Shown one piece after another: positions 41,136 through 41,157 of a stretch of DNA of 41,157 nucleotides; positions within the stretch are counted from its first letter, which is position 1, and every line of letters begins with the position of its first letter. The translations under genes and the position numbers were made by a program. This DNA comes from SZAS-103 sp038234715. GTDB lineage: Bacteria > Pseudomonadota > Gammaproteobacteria > Xanthomonadales > Xanthomonadaceae. The notes beneath the pieces were generated by a model. It saw nothing but the letters and a program-made list of their open reading frames with translations, had not been told where the DNA came from and did not search any database. The stretch covers positions 1 to 41,157 of the forward strand of contig JBBQTD010000025.1 of the NCBI GenBank assembly GCA_038234715.1, given 5' to 3'.

Positions 41136-41157
41136 GCCAAGGTTGGGCTGGGAGGAA

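Overview
The window looks like a high-GC gammaproteobacterial chromosome of the order Xanthomonadales (Xanthomonadaceae or Rhodanobacteraceae). The evidence is a Clp-type CRP homologue beside speD and the trpG-trpD-trpC genes, an O-antigen ABC exporter next to a metB/cystathionine gamma-lyase gene (the context of the variable LPS locus of Xanthomonas), a complete homogentisate pathway, and families of short palindromic intergenic repeats. No species can be named from the sequence alone. Nearly all genes are intact chromosomal genes. I see no insertion sequence, prophage, rRNA or CRISPR.

Layout. 1-1178: the start of an exported protein, divergent from a membrane-anchored LytTR regulator. 1179-1851: intergenic region holding an array of 43-bp hairpin-forming repeats. 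1852-3252: scoAB CoA-transferase. 3464-9816: O-antigen/LPS locus (WbsX-type protein, two methyltransferases, wzt, wzm), visibly poorer in GC between about 4700 and 7100. 9914-12566: reverse transsulfuration pair (cystathionine gamma-lyase/synthase and cystathionine beta-synthase). 12717-15902: small YdcH protein, lipoprotein plus OmpA-like pair, and pilU. 15966-17761: maiA and fumarylacetoacetate hydrolase. 17899-18845: tRNA-Gln, rpsI, rplM. 18948-20776: Fe-S protein coupled to coq7. 20887-25259: M13 peptidase, speD, clp, acetyltransferase. 25275-33436: tryptophan genes trpC, (ABM), trpD, trpG and trpE, with a two-component system, a His/Lys-rich secreted protein, a broken Old Yellow Enzyme fragment and a SIMPL protein lying between trpG and trpE. 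33581-35834: rpe, purC, Mpo1-like protein. 35835-36493: array of eight 42-bp repeats. 36494-38073: NAD-dependent epimerase-like protein and a lipoprotein. 38165-41135: hmgA and hppD, split by a DUF559 nuclease gene whose two ends carry palindromic 38-bp repeats in opposite orientation.

How the genes work together. HppD, HmgA, MaiA and the FAH-family protein make the full tyrosine to fumarate plus acetoacetate route, and ScoAB can activate the acetoacetate released. TrpE/G/D/C cover most of the anthranilate branch. Wzm/Wzt with the methyltransferases and the WbsX-type protein build, modify and export an O-antigen. CBS and CGL convert homocysteine to cysteine.

The least ordinary items are the DUF559 cassette between hppD and hmgA, the two non-coding tandem arrays placed between the 3' ends of convergent genes, the TylF methyltransferase with a long 14-residue-repeat tail, and a two-component system preceded by a His-rich secreted protein.
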